Positions 1 through 10,300 of a stretch of 64,000 bases of DNA are shown piece by piece. Each line of letters opens with the position of its first letter. The first letter of the stretch is position 1. Position numbers and translations under genes: made by a program. The notes beneath the pieces are model-generated. The model was given only the letters and a program-made list of their open reading frames with translations. It was not told where the DNA came from and did no database searches. Where the stretch lies: the NCBI RefSeq assembly GCF_005145025.1, contig NZ_CP039695.1, forward strand, positions 1,173,501-1,237,500. The letters are read 5' to 3'. Source of the DNA: Novosphingobium sp. EMRT-2 (GTDB lineage: Bacteria; Pseudomonadota; Alphaproteobacteria; Sphingomonadales; Sphingomonadaceae).

Positions 1-97
1 AATAATATTACCCAAAATGACCGCGGGGAGGACCTTTTACGTCTTCTCTTCACCAAAGATCGCACATTTTTTCCGCGTGCGTCGGCGCATGTCGTCA

Positions 98-113
98 CAA
101 TGTCTAAACATTG
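98..113. promoter_or_regulatory. Perfect inverted repeat upstream of the TonB-dependent receptor
   Basis: CAATGT and ACATTG are separated by the four bases CTAA, giving a perfect 6-4-6 dyad about 165 bp before the receptor start. It has the size of a small repressor or activator operator and lies in an otherwise gene-free leader. No known regulator is assigned, and a 6-bp dyad can arise by chance. Confidence 0.3.
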
Positions 114-275
114 CAATATCGGTGTCATCTGCAACCTGTTCGAGTCTTCCGGCAGGGCCGCTAAGAGTTGCCCGCCCATTGCTCCGAGGGGTGATTCCGC
201 ATCCGCGAAGGATACGGAAAACGTCGGGCGATGGACGCTCAAAGGCTGGTTTTCCGGTCCAAAACGGGGTTCGAC

Positions 276-3200
276 ATGCAGTTCAGATTCTTCCTTGCCG
301 CCAGCGTGGCTGGCCTTTCGCTGGCGACCGCCATCGCCACGCCCGCTCATGCGCAGGAAACCTCCGCCTCCATGCGCGGCTCGGTTACTGACGCCGGGAC
401 CGCTATCGCCGGCGCGACGATCACCATCGAGCACCTGCCCACCGGAACGATCACCAGCGCCACCACCGACGGTAGCGGCGTGTTCACCGCCAACAGCCTT
501 CGTCCTGGCGGCCCCTACTCCGTCAAGGTCACCGCCCCCGGCCACCCCGGCGCGACCGTGACCGACGTCTATACCGTTGTCGGCCAGACCTTCTCACTGC
601 CCATCGAACTGTCCGCCGCCGAAACCGGCGCAGACCAGGGCGCCCCGATCATCGTGACCGCGACCCGCATCAAGGGCGCCGGCAACCTCTCCGCCGGCCC
701 GGTGACCGTGCTGACCTCGGAACAGATTTCGAAGGTGGCTTCAGTCAACCGCGACATCCGCGACCTTGCCGCGCGCAACCCGTTCGCCACGCTCGACACC
801 AGTTCGACCAACGGTCGCCAGGTATCCTTCGCCGGCCAGAACCCGCGCTTCAACCGCTTCACCATCGACGGCGTGCCGATCACCGACAGCTTCGGCCTGA
901 ACCCCGACGCTCTGCCTTCCCGCCGCGGTCCGGTGCCGCTGGATTCGATCGGCCAGTTCGAAACCAAGGTCGCGCCCTATGACATTCGCGAAGGCTTCTT
1001 CCAGGGCGGCGTCAGCAACGCGATCCTGAAATCGGGCACCAACGATTGGCATGGCACCGCGTTCTTCACCTACAGCTCCGATGCGCTGACCGGCAAGAAG
1101 ACCGCGCCCTATATCACGCGCCCCGATGGCCGGATCCCGCTGCCCTCGTTCGAAAGCAAGGACTTCGGCGCCACGCTTTCCGGCCCGATCATCAAGGACA
1201 AGCTGTTCTTCATGGTTTCGGCCGAGCGCGTTCGCGCGGCACGCCCTGTGCAGCCCGGTACCGTCGAGGACAATTCCGGCACGCCCGTCACCGGCGCGAC
1301 CAATGCCGACCTTGCCCTGATCCAGAGCATCGCGAAGACCAAGTACAGCTTCGATCCGGGTGGCATCCTGAAGACCGACGGCGACAAGGACGATCGCATC
1401 GTCGGCCGTCTCGACGCCAACCTTTCGGAAACGCAGCGCGTTTCGCTGACCGGCCTGTACACCAAGGATTCGCTGATCGTGAACACCACGACCGGCAATA
1501 CCAACCTGGGCCTCTCGTCCAACGCCTATACCAAGCCCAACAAGCTGCGCGCCGGCATCCTGAACTGGAACGCCGACTGGTCGGAAAAGTTCTCGACCGA
1601 ATTCCGCGCGCTCTACAAGGCCTATGACAGCGGCCAGTTCCCGCTGATGGGCCGCACCGCGCAGTTCGCGATCTGCGCCGATCCGAACACGCCCAACCGC
1701 ACCGGTGGCGCGACGACGACGAATGCGAGCCTGAGCTGCCCCAGCGGTACGCCGCAGTACATTATCGGTTCGGGTGGTCCCAGCCAGTCGAACGTCCTTC
1801 AGGTGCGCACCTGGGGTGGGTCGATTTCCGCCAAGCTGCGCGCAGGCGATCACAACTTCCGCCTGCTGGGCGAATGGAACCATACCAAGACGTTCAACCT
1901 GTTCGTCAATCCATCGGCCGGCTCCTACTACTTCGACAGCATTGCGGATTTCCGGAACGGCAACGCGCAATCGTTCAGCTACAACAATGCCGGTACGCTG
2001 AATCCGAACGACGCCGCGGCGAACTTCTCCTACGACACCTACACTTTCGGCCTGCAGGACGATTGGCGTGTCAACAAGATGCTCAGCGTGACGGCAGGTC
2101 TGCGCTATGACGTGTACGGCACCTCGTCGCACCCGCAGCTCAACCCGAACTTCCTCACGCGCTATGGCTTCCCCAACACCTATTCCATTGAAGGCATGGG
2201 CCTGTTGCAGCCGCGCGTTGGCTTCACTTTCACGCCCACGCCGCGCCTGACCGTTCGCGGCGGCGGCGGTATCTTCGGTGGCGGATCGCCGGACGTCTAC
2301 ATCGGCAACTCGTTCTCGAACACCGGCGTTATCAATACCTCGATCACGGCGCGCGTTACCGACGGAGGCGTGTATCAGCTTAACGGCACCGCTGCCGGCG
2401 GCAATGCGGCGACCGCTTCGCAGATCCTGAACGCGCCGTCGTTCACGGTGATTCCGACCGCGGCGAATGCGGCGGTCCAGGCTGCGGCTGGGTCGCTTAC
2501 GTCGAACCCCAATGCCACGACCACGATCAACGCGATCGATCCCAACCTGAAGATGCCCAACCAGTGGCGTGCGACGCTGTCGGCGGATTATACCGCCGAT
2601 CTCGGCCCGCTCGGCGATGGCTGGCACTTCGGGGCCGACCTGCTCTACTCGAAGGTCCGCAGCCAGGTGACCATCGTCGACCTGCGTTCGAAGGTGCTTA
2701 CCGGTTCGCTGACGCCCGATGGCCGCCAGCGCTACCAGAACGGCCTCGCCGTTCCGAACTCCGGTGACACGGGGCAGGACCTGCTGTTGACCAACACCGA
2801 CTATGGCCGCAGCTGGATCGGTGTGGTCCGCTTCGACAAGACCTGGGACTTCGGCCTGACCATCGGCGGCGCCTATACCCGGCAGGACGTGCGCGATGCC
2901 GGAGCGCTGACCTCGTCGATCGCTTCGTCGAACTACGGCAACTCGACGTACTATGACCCGAACTCGATTTCGCCGGGTCATGCGAACGACGAAGTGCGCT
3001 GGGCGTTCCGGTACAACCTGTCGTACGAACATGCCTTCTTCGGCGACTACAAGACCCGCATCGATCTGTTCGGCACGACCCGTGCGGGCAGCCCGTACAG
3101 CTACGCGATGCAGGATCTTTCGGGCGGTCGTTCTGGCGTGTTCGGAACGGCAGGTACCAACACCCGGTACCTGTTCTACGTCCCGACCAGCCTCAGCGAT

Positions 3201-3626
3201 CCGAAGGTGGTGTATGACAGCGCCACGACGGCCAACCGGATCGACGCGATCATCAACGGTTCGGGCCTTGCCGCCTATCGTGGCCAGGTTGCGCCGCGCA
3301 ATGCCTTCCGTTCCAAGGCGTTCACCCGCATCGACCTGCATCTGGAACAGGAAGTGCCGCTGCCGCTCGGCGCGCGTTTCTCCGTATTCGGAGACATCGA
3401 GAACTTCACGAACCTGCTGAAGAGCTCGTGGGGCCAGCAGCTGCGTTCCAGCTTCCCCTATCGCAAGGTCGTGGCGAAGGTGAGCTGCGTCGCGAACGGC
3501 GGCAACGCCTGCGCCCAGTACAAGTACGAGCAGCCCAACCCGGACACCATTCTGGCCGACGAACTGGTGACCACCAACGGCTCCTCGCTCTACACCATCC
3601 GCATCGGCGCCCGCATCAGCTTCTGA
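276..3626 (+). CDS. Oar-like TonB-dependent outer-membrane receptor
   Basis: This encodes about 1116 residues. It starts at an ATG with GGGG six bases upstream; an in-frame upstream start at 231 would only add residues before a normal signal peptide that ends in AHA-QE. After the signal comes a carboxypeptidase-regulatory-like beta-sandwich (about residues 25-105, beginning SMRGSVTDAGTAIAGAT). A plug region (IIVTATRIKGAG, FTIDGVPITDSFG) and a long beta-barrel follow, ending in the aromatic residue F. The layout matches the Oar/OmpA-related branch of TonB-dependent receptors, which import or bind large ligands in sphingomonads and xanthomonads. The substrate cannot be read from sequence. The gene stands alone and is followed by a strong terminator, so it is probably monocistronic. 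Confidence 0.9.
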   Translation: MQFRFFLAASVAGLSLATAIATPAHAQETSASMRGSVTDAGTAIAGATITIEHLPTGTITSATTDGSGVFTANSLRPGGPYSVKVTAPGHPGATVTDVYTVVGQTFSLPIELSAAETGADQGAPIIVTATRIKGAGNLSAGPVTVLTSEQISKVASVNRDIRDLAARNPFATLDTSSTNGRQVSFAGQNPRFNRFTIDGVPITDSFGLNPDALPSRRGPVPLDSIGQFETKVAPYDIREGFFQGGVSNAILKSGTNDWHGTAFFTYSSDALTGKKTAPYITRPDGRIPLPSFESKDFGATLSGPIIKDKLFFMVSAERVRAARPVQPGTVEDNSGTPVTGATNADLALIQSIAKTKYSFDPGGILKTDGDKDDRIVGRLDANLSETQRVSLTGLYTKDSLIVNTTTGNTNLGLSSNAYTKPNKLRAGILNWNADWSEKFSTEFRALYKAYDSGQFPLMGRTAQFAICADPNTPNRTGGATTTNASLSCPSGTPQYIIGSGGPSQSNVLQVRTWGGSISAKLRAGDHNFRLLGEWNHTKTFNLFVNPSAGSYYFDSIADFRNGNAQSFSYNNAGTLNPNDAAANFSYDTYTFGLQDDWRVNKMLSVTAGLRYDVYGTSSHPQLNPNFLTRYGFPNTYSIEGMGLLQPRVGFTFTPTPRLTVRGGGGIFGGGSPDVYIGNSFSNTGVINTSITARVTDGGVYQLNGTAAGGNAATASQILNAPSFTVIPTAANAAVQAAAGSLTSNPNATTTINAIDPNLKMPNQWRATLSADYTADLGPLGDGWHFGADLLYSKVRSQVTIVDLRSKVLTGSLTPDGRQRYQNGLAVPNSGDTGQDLLLTNTDYGRSWIGVVRFDKTWDFGLTIGGAYTRQDVRDAGALTSSIASSNYGNSTYYDPNSISPGHANDEVRWAFRYNLSYEHAFFGDYKTRIDLFGTTRAGSPYSYAMQDLSGGRSGVFGTAGTNTRYLFYVPTSLSDPKVVYDSATTANRIDAIINGSGLAAYRGQVAPRNAFRSKAFTRIDLHLEQEVPLPLGARFSVFGDIENFTNLLKSSWGQQLRSSFPYRKVVAKVSCVANGGNACAQYKYEQPNPDTILADELVTTNGSSLYTIRIGARISF

Positions 3627-3648
3627 TCGCAGCGCAGAACGCACACGC

Positions 3649-3690
3649 AAAGCGCGGGGGAAAGCACGGCTTCCTCCCGCGCTTTTCGTT
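3649..3690 (+). terminator. Intrinsic terminator after the TonB-dependent receptor
   Basis: AAAGCGCGGG (3649-3658) pairs perfectly with CCCGCGCTTT (3676-3685), and more T residues follow on the plus strand. It lies 23 bp after the stop codon. Confidence 0.8.
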
Positions 3691-3825
3691 GGCGGAACAG
3701 ACATCTCCGAAACGGAACAGTGTCCGGATCGGTGTGCGATTCCCCACTGCGTCGGCGCGCGCTTCATGGCATGACATCGCCGCCGGTTTCCATCTCGGAC
3801 CCGGCGCATGGGACCGTTTCTCGAA

Positions 3826-4974
3826 ATGAAGACCAGACTGCTTCTTTCCGCCTCGTTTGCCCTCGCCACGATCGCGCTTGCCGATCCGGCTCTGGCGGCC
3901 TGTTCCGCCGATGGCGCCCGCGCCTTGCCCGTGGGCAAGCTGGAGCAGGTGCCGGCAGGCTCCGCCCCGCGCTTCGCCGTCGATCTCGCGGCCGGCGAAG
4001 GTCTCCAGATTGAGCTGGCGCCGGTCGGCGCGGCCGATTCCGGCGACGATGACGAGCATGACAGCAAGGCGCCCGCCACCGGCCTTTCCGCCTGCGACGC
4101 GACCGGCAGGGTCGTGGCACCCCTCCCCAGCGACGTCTTCGCCAGCGGCGGCAGCCTGGCGCGCGCGGACGATGGCACGCTGACGCTGCGCCTGTCCGCC
4201 CCCAAGGCCGGCCGCTACGTGATCGCCACCGATGCTGCCGACGTGGCCCGTGAAATCCTGCTACGCCCGCGCGCTGTTTCCGCCCAGCCCCGCCCGGCCA
4301 CGCCGCTGGAGATCGGCGGCAGCGATTTCGTGAAGATCAGCAAGGGCGCGCCGCGCGTCTGGTCGTTCGCAGGCAAGGCGGGCCAGTGGGTCAAGATCAC
4401 CGCGACCTCGGAAAGCGATACCGTGCTGCATCTGGCCGCGCCGGTCGCCGGCGGCGGCTACGAAGTGATCGCCGACAACGACGACAGCGACGGGCTGAAC
4501 CCCAAGATCCAGCGCAAGCTGCCGGCCACGGGCACCTATTACGTCCAGCTCGAATCGCTGTCCGACGAGACCAACGACGCGACCGTCGTGGTCCAGCCGA
4601 CCCAGGCCCCTCCCCCGCCGCCGCCGCCCGCCGCGCTCCGTGCCGGCACGCCGGTGCAGGGCAAGCTCGCCAGCAGCGACGATACCCGGCTCTATATCCT
4701 GCCGGTCGTGGCGGGACGTTCCTATCGTCTCGAACTCAACGCGCCCTATGACGCCGTGCTGGAAGTCGGCCAGCCCGATCCGCTGGAACCCGAAGACGGC
4801 AAGGACGGGGCGGGCTTCGCCGCCAGCCGCACCGTGGACGACAACACCTCGGGCACCGAGAAGATGAACATCACCGCGCGCACCAGCGGCCCGTTGCTCG
4901 TGCGGGTCCGCGCCTTCAGCGTGGGCGACGATGGCGGCGATTATACGCTGATCGTCAAGGAAGCCGGAAACTGA
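3826..4974 (+). CDS. Secreted protein with two PPC-like beta-sandwich domains
   Basis: This encodes 382 residues from the ATG that begins a clean signal peptide (MKTRLLLSASFALATIALADPALA, then C). An in-frame start six codons upstream would break that signal. The mature protein has two repeats that resemble bacterial pre-peptidase C-terminal (PPC) domains. One is near residues 145-245 (WSFAGKAGQWVKITATSES, then YYVQLESL). The second is near residues 265-380 (GKLASSDDTRLYILPVVAGRSYRLEL, then DYTLIVKEA). A run of eight prolines joins them. PPC domains are accessory modules of secreted proteins, but no catalytic domain is present here. The protein is probably periplasmic or extracellular, with no assigned function. 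Confidence 0.75.
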   Translation: MKTRLLLSASFALATIALADPALAACSADGARALPVGKLEQVPAGSAPRFAVDLAAGEGLQIELAPVGAADSGDDDEHDSKAPATGLSACDATGRVVAPLPSDVFASGGSLARADDGTLTLRLSAPKAGRYVIATDAADVAREILLRPRAVSAQPRPATPLEIGGSDFVKISKGAPRVWSFAGKAGQWVKITATSESDTVLHLAAPVAGGGYEVIADNDDSDGLNPKIQRKLPATGTYYVQLESLSDETNDATVVVQPTQAPPPPPPPAALRAGTPVQGKLASSDDTRLYILPVVAGRSYRLELNAPYDAVLEVGQPDPLEPEDGKDGAGFAASRTVDDNTSGTEKMNITARTSGPLLVRVRAFSVGDDGGDYTLIVKEAGN

Positions 4975-4985
4975 CGCCGATGGCG

Positions 4986-5005
4986 GGCCGGGGATTTCCC
5001 CGGCC
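4986..5005. terminator. Symmetrical GC-rich hairpin between convergent genes
   Basis: GGCCGGGGA and TCCCCGGCC are separated by two bases, between the plus-strand PPC-like gene (ending 4974) and minus-strand mtgA (ending 5242). It could stop transcription from both sides. The following T content is low, so this is a moderate call. Confidence 0.5.
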
Positions 5006-5241
5006 TGCTTCGCGCTCCGGACGTCATCGGAACGCCACCTTTATTCGCCCGCCAGCCCGCTTCATGAATTTTTGGACACGCACCCTCTCAGCGGGTGGGA
5101 ATGGCTGGTCCGCGTCGTCTCAACCTCGAACGAACATCGCACAGGCCGGCGGTGCGGTTCGCGGCCGACTCGATCCCGGCCGGGAGAACTCCTGATGCCT
5201 CGGGAGACGCCGGCAAGCCTCCTCCCAGCGCCAACGTCGTT

Positions 5242-5955
5242 TCAGCGATAGACGCAGGTGTCGTAATCGGCACGGACCGTGTTGACGCGCGCGGCGATGG
5301 CGTTGCCGTGGCGGCGGGTGAAGCCGGTCGCCCCCGTCACCGCGCGCACCTTGGGCTGCGGGAAAGCGGCGGCGATGCGGGCGGCCTCGATGCGCGAAAG
5401 GTGCCGCGCCCCCTTGTTGTAGTACCGTTGCGCGCCGGCTTCGACGCCGTACGTCCCGATCCCGGTTTCGGCGACGTTGAGATAGACCTCCATGATCCGC
5501 CGCTTGCCCCAGATCGTTTCGATCAGCACGGTGAACCAGGCTTCCAGGCCCTTGCGGAAATAGCCGCCGCCCTGCCACAGGAACACGTTCTTGGCGGTCT
5601 GCTGGCTGATCGTGGAGCCACCGCGAATGCGCCCGCCCTGCTGGTTGCGGCGCCAGGCGGTGAGGATCGCGTCCTCATCGAAGCCGGAATGGAGGCAGAA
5701 CTTGGCGTCCTCGCCGGCGATCGCCGCATCGACCATGTTGCGATCGATAGCGTCCAGCGAGGTCCAGTCCTTGGTGAAGCCGTTGGGGTCCATCAGCATG
5801 GTGGCCGTGACCGGCACGGGCACGAACTTGTAAAGCACCGTCAAACCCACGCTGATGACCAGAAAGGCAATGATCGCGCGGCCTATCCACCAGCCAGCGC
5901 GATAGGCGAAGCCATGGTTGCGGGTGGGGCGGGAGGGCTTCAGGCTCTCGAACAT
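5242..5955 (-). CDS. mtgA: Monofunctional biosynthetic peptidoglycan transglycosylase
   Basis: This encodes 237 residues, the usual MtgA length. An N-terminal membrane anchor (about residues 22-45) is followed by a GT51 domain. The catalytic glutamate lies in AGEDAKF (E82), and the family motifs GGSTISQQTAKN and RKGLEAWFTVLIE/RRIMEVYLNVAE are all present. MtgA polymerises lipid II into glycan strands at the inner membrane without a transpeptidase domain. The gene stands alone, facing the PPC-like gene. Confidence 0.95.
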   Translation of the reverse strand: MFESLKPSRPTRNHGFAYRAGWWIGRAIIAFLVISVGLTVLYKFVPVPVTATMLMDPNGFTKDWTSLDAIDRNMVDAAIAGEDAKFCLHSGFDEDAILTAWRRNQQGGRIRGGSTISQQTAKNVFLWQGGGYFRKGLEAWFTVLIETIWGKRRIMEVYLNVAETGIGTYGVEAGAQRYYNKGARHLSRIEAARIAAAFPQPKVRAVTGATGFTRRHGNAIAARVNTVRADYDTCVYR

Positions 5956-6137
5956 GCCCTTTGCTTACCGGACGCCGGGCGGCAAGCAAAGAGGCTTTGA
6001 AAGGCCCGGAAATCGGCGATTCTTGCCTGCACATTACGCATGTTTAAGTTGACCCGGAACGGGGTGGACGGCCACTTCGCGGCCGCAATGCAGGCATGGT
6101 ATGCTTGGCGCGCGCAGCGTTTTGACGTGGGGTACCG

Positions 6138-7346
6138 ATGACTTTCGAACATGATGTTCCGGCACTCAGCCGGTCGCGGCAGATCAGGCTGCTGATCATC
6201 GCCGTTGTCGCCGTGGTGGCGATCTACGGCGCGATCACGCTGGCCCGCGCCCTTTTCCGGCACCCCGAAACGCCTCCCCCAGCACTGCCGCCGGGCGAAC
6301 TGCAACTGACCCAGGGCCAGATCGCCAGCATGAAGATCCAGACGGTGCAGGCCGATGACGGAGAAATCCGCACCGGCGCCACCGGCATGATCGACGTGGA
6401 CGGCACGCAAAGCACCCCGGTGTTCCTGCCCTATTCGGGCCAGGTGGTGAACGTCTTCGTCGAAGCCGGCGCGCGCGTCGGCGCGGGCCAGCCGCTGCTC
6501 AGCATCCGCACCGGCGATATTGCGGACGCCCGCAACGCACTGATGTCGGCCGAGGCGCAGCGCGCGGCGGCCGGCACCTCGCTTCGCGTGGCGCAGGAGA
6601 ACGCCGCGCGGGCCGAACAGGTTTACAAGACCGCCGGCGGCGCGCTGAAGGACTACCAGCAGGCGCAGGCCGATCTCGCCAGCGCCCAGTCGGCCGTGCG
6701 CGTCGCCGATGCGGCGGCAGCGGCGGCGCGCGGCAAGCTATCGGTGTTCGGCGGCGGCGGCGGCAGCGGCGCGCTCGCCACGCTGCGCGCGCCGATCTCC
6801 GGCGCCGTGGCCACCCGCGCGGTTTCCGCCGGGCAATTCGTGCAGGTGGGCGGAAGCCAGCCGGCGTTCGTGATCGCCGACCTGTCGCGGGTATGGCTGA
6901 TCGCGCAAGTCGCGGAAAGCGATGCCACGCGGGTGAAGGTTGGCGATCACGTCAACGTCACCACCAACGCATGGCCGGGCCGCGTGTTCGATGCGGTGAT
7001 CGACAACGTCGGCGCGCAGCTCGATCCCGTCACGCACCGCCTGCCGGTCCGCGCGACCATCGCCAATGCCGATGGCGCGCTGAAGCCGCAGATGTTCGCC
7101 AGCTTCACGATCAAGGCGCCCAGCAGCACGCCGGGCGCGCTGGCGGTGCCGGCGGTCGCGGTGATCAACGAAGGCGATACCGCGCGGGTCTGGGTCTATC
7201 TGGGCAAGGGCCGGGTCAAGGCGCAGAACGTGACCGTGGGCGAAAGCCATGACGGCTACGTCACCATCACCTCCGGCATTGCGCCCGGCACCAAGATCAT
7301 CACCGACGGCGCCCTGTTCGTCAACGAAGCGGGGCTTGGCGACTGA
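6138..7346 (+). CDS. RND efflux periplasmic adaptor (HlyD/CusB type)
   Basis: This encodes 402 residues. One membrane anchor (about residues 20-40) is followed by the first lipoyl half and barrel, an alpha-helical hairpin rich in Ala, Gln and Glu (about residues 125-190), the second lipoyl half (ATLRAPISGAVATRAVSAGQFVQVGG) and a membrane-proximal domain. This is the membrane-fusion subunit that links the inner-membrane pump to the outer-membrane channel. The ATG follows a GGGG element. The stop codon shares one base with the start of the permease gene (TGATG), so the two are translationally coupled. Confidence 0.9.
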   Translation: MTFEHDVPALSRSRQIRLLIIAVVAVVAIYGAITLARALFRHPETPPPALPPGELQLTQGQIASMKIQTVQADDGEIRTGATGMIDVDGTQSTPVFLPYSGQVVNVFVEAGARVGAGQPLLSIRTGDIADARNALMSAEAQRAAAGTSLRVAQENAARAEQVYKTAGGALKDYQQAQADLASAQSAVRVADAAAAAARGKLSVFGGGGGSGALATLRAPISGAVATRAVSAGQFVQVGGSQPAFVIADLSRVWLIAQVAESDATRVKVGDHVNVTTNAWPGRVFDAVIDNVGAQLDPVTHRLPVRATIANADGALKPQMFASFTIKAPSSTPGALAVPAVAVINEGDTARVWVYLGKGRVKAQNVTVGESHDGYVTITSGIAPGTKIITDGALFVNEAGLGD

Positions 7347-10300
7347 TGGTCAGGCTCGTCCGTTTCGCCCTGCGGCAAAGGCTGACGATCGTCGGCTTCT
7401 TCGTCGCGATGCTCGTCGCCGGGGGCATCGCGTTCTACAACCTCAACATCGAAGCCTATCCCGATCCCGTTCCGCCGATGGTCGAACTGGTGACGCAGTC
7501 TTCCGGCCTTTCGGCCGAGGAGATGGAACGCAACGTCACCATCCCCATCGAGGTCCAGATGTCGGGCCTGCCGCACATGAACGCGATCCGCGCGATCTCG
7601 CTGTTCGGCCTGTCGGACGTGAAGATCCAGTTCACCTACGACTACAACTACGATCAGGCGCTGCAGCAGGTGGTCAACCGCCTGGCCCAGTTGCCACCGC
7701 TGCCCGGCGGGGTGGTGCCGCAGATTTCGCCCACCAGCCCGGTCGGCGAAATCTACCGCTACCGCATCAAGGCGCCGGCGGGCTATTCGGTCGAGGATCT
7801 CAAGACCCTGCAGGACTGGGTGCTCCAGCGCCGCTTCCGCGCGATCCCCGGCGTGGTCGACGTGACCGGCTGGGGCGGCAAGGAACGCTCCTACGAAGTG
7901 GTGATCGACCACGACAAGCTGGTCGCCCACCACGCCAACGTCGGCCAGGTCATCACCGCGATCAGCCACAGCAACGCGAACGTCGGCGGCCAGACGATCA
8001 ACTTCGGCGCGCAAGCGGCGATCGTGCGCGGCATCGGCCTGATCCAGTCGGTCAGCCAGATCGAGGACGTCGTCGTCGCCCGCGATGGCAATGCCCCCGT
8101 GCTGGTCAAGGACGTGGCCACGATCCGCATCGGCAACCTGCCGCGCAACGGCATCGCCGGCCTCAACAACGACGACGATATCGTCCAGGGCATCGTGCTG
8201 ATGCGCCGTGGCGCGCAGTCCATGCCCACGATCCAGGCGGTCAAGGCCGAAGTCGAGAAGATCAACACTACCGGCGTGCTGCCGCCCGGCGTGCAGCTCG
8301 AACGCATCTACGACCGTTCGGACCTGATCGGCGTCACCACGCATACCGTGATGGAAAACCTCGTCGCCGGCGTGCTGCTGATCTTCTTCCTGCAGTGGGC
8401 CTTCCTCGGCAACCTGCGCAGCGCGCTGATCGTGGCGGCGACGATTCCCTTCGCCCTTGCCTTCGCCGTGCTGATCCTCACGCTCCAGGGGGAATCCGCC
8501 AACCTGCTCTCGGTTGGCGCGCTCGACTTCGGCCTTGTCGTCGACGCGACCGTGATCATGGTCGAGAACATATTCCGGCACATGGCCGAACGATCGCACG
8601 AGGTGGAAGCCCACAAGGATACGGGCGCGCACTATACCTTCGCCAGCCGGCTCTCGGCGGTGCTGGGCGCGTCCAGCGAAGTCAGCCGGGGCATCTTCTT
8701 CGCCGCCGCGATCATCATCGCCAGCTTCCTGCCGCTGTTCACGCTGACCGGCGTGGAAGGCCACATCTTCGGCCCGATGGCCAAGACCTATGCCTATGCC
8801 ATCATCGGCGGCCTGATCGCCACATTCACCGTGGCCCCGGCGCTTTCGGCAATGCTGCTGCCCGACAAGCTGAGCGAAGTGGAAACGTGGATCGTTACCA
8901 AGATGCGTGGCGTCTATGGCCCGGCGGCGGCCTTCGCGATGAAAAACCGCCTGTTCACGATCGGCGGGGCCTGTCTGCTGCTGGTAGGCGCGCTGATCGG
9001 AGTGCGCTCGCTCGGCATCGAGTTCCTGCCGCACCTTGAAGAAGGCAACATGTACATCCGCGCGTCGCTGCCGGCCTCGATCTCGCTGGAAGCGGGCGAA
9101 AAGACCGCGCAGTCGATCCGGCGCGACATGCTGAAGTATCCGGAAGTCACCGCCGTCCTCTCGGCCCACGGCCGCCCGGACGATGGCACCGACGCCACCG
9201 GCTTCTTCAACGTCGAATACTTCGTCCCGCTCAAGCCGTTCGATGAATGGCCATCGGGCATGGACAAGGAAAAGCTGATCAAGGAACTCTCGCAGAAGTT
9301 CCAGGAGAAGTACCCCGGCGTCGACTTCTCGTTCTCGCAGATCATCGAGGACAACGTGGAGGAAGCGGCCTCGGGCGTGAAGGGCGCGAACTCGGTCAAG
9401 CTGTTCGGCCCCGATCTGGAAACGCTGGAAAAGCTGGCCAGCCAGATCAAGGACCAGATGCAGAAAGTGCGTGGGATCACCGACCTTGGCATCTTCCAGT
9501 CGCTGGGCCAGCCGACCGTGCGCATCGACATCGATCGCGAAAAGGCCGCCCGCTATGGCCTGACGCCTGACGACATCAACCAGACCGTCGCCGCCGCCAT
9601 CGGGGGCACCTCGCCCGGCGATATCTACGAACCGCACACCGACCGCCACTTCCCGATCGTGGTGCGCCTGAAGCCCGAACAGCGCGACAGCATCGAGGCG
9701 GTCAAGCGCATCACCGTGGGCGCGACCTCGCCCGATGGCACACCGATCCAGGTGCCGCTGTCGGAACTCGCCGAGATCAAGCTGACGACCGGCGCCTCGT
9801 TCATCTATCGCGAGCACCAGTCCCGCTACATCCCGATCAAGTTCTCGGTCCGCGACCGCGACCTTGGCAGCGCCGTGGCCGAAGCGCAGGCGAACATCGC
9901 CAAGCACGTGGTGCTGCCGCCGGGCTACTCGCTGGAATGGGCGGGCGAACTCGCCAACCTGCAGAACGCCATAGCGCGGCTGGAGATCGTGGTGCCGATC
10001 AGCCTCGTCATCATCATCGGCCTGCTCTACGCCAACTTCGGCTCGCTGCGGGATACCTTCCTGGCGTTCAGCGTCATCCCGATGGCGATCATCGGCGGCG
10101 TGCTGGGCCTGCTGCTGACGGGGACGGCGTTCAGCATCTCCGCCGCGATCGGCTTCGTCGCCCTGTTCGGCATATCGGTGATGGACGGCATCCTTGTGGT
10201 GACGAACTTCAACCAGGCGATAGACGAAGGGGCGGACCGTGCCTCGGCACTCAAGACCGCGATGACCAATTCGCTGCGGCCGGTGGTGATGACCTGCCTC

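Noticed and set aside
741..4205. A 1154-codon open frame on the minus strand across the TonB-dependent receptor
   Set aside because: It runs antisense to two well-supported genes, has Arg/Val/Ala-rich low-complexity translation and no domain. High GC content removes stop codons in this frame.
7256..9907. An 883-codon minus-strand frame across the RND permease
   Set aside because: Antisense shadow of the permease; the translation is rich in Asp, Arg and His with no recognisable fold.
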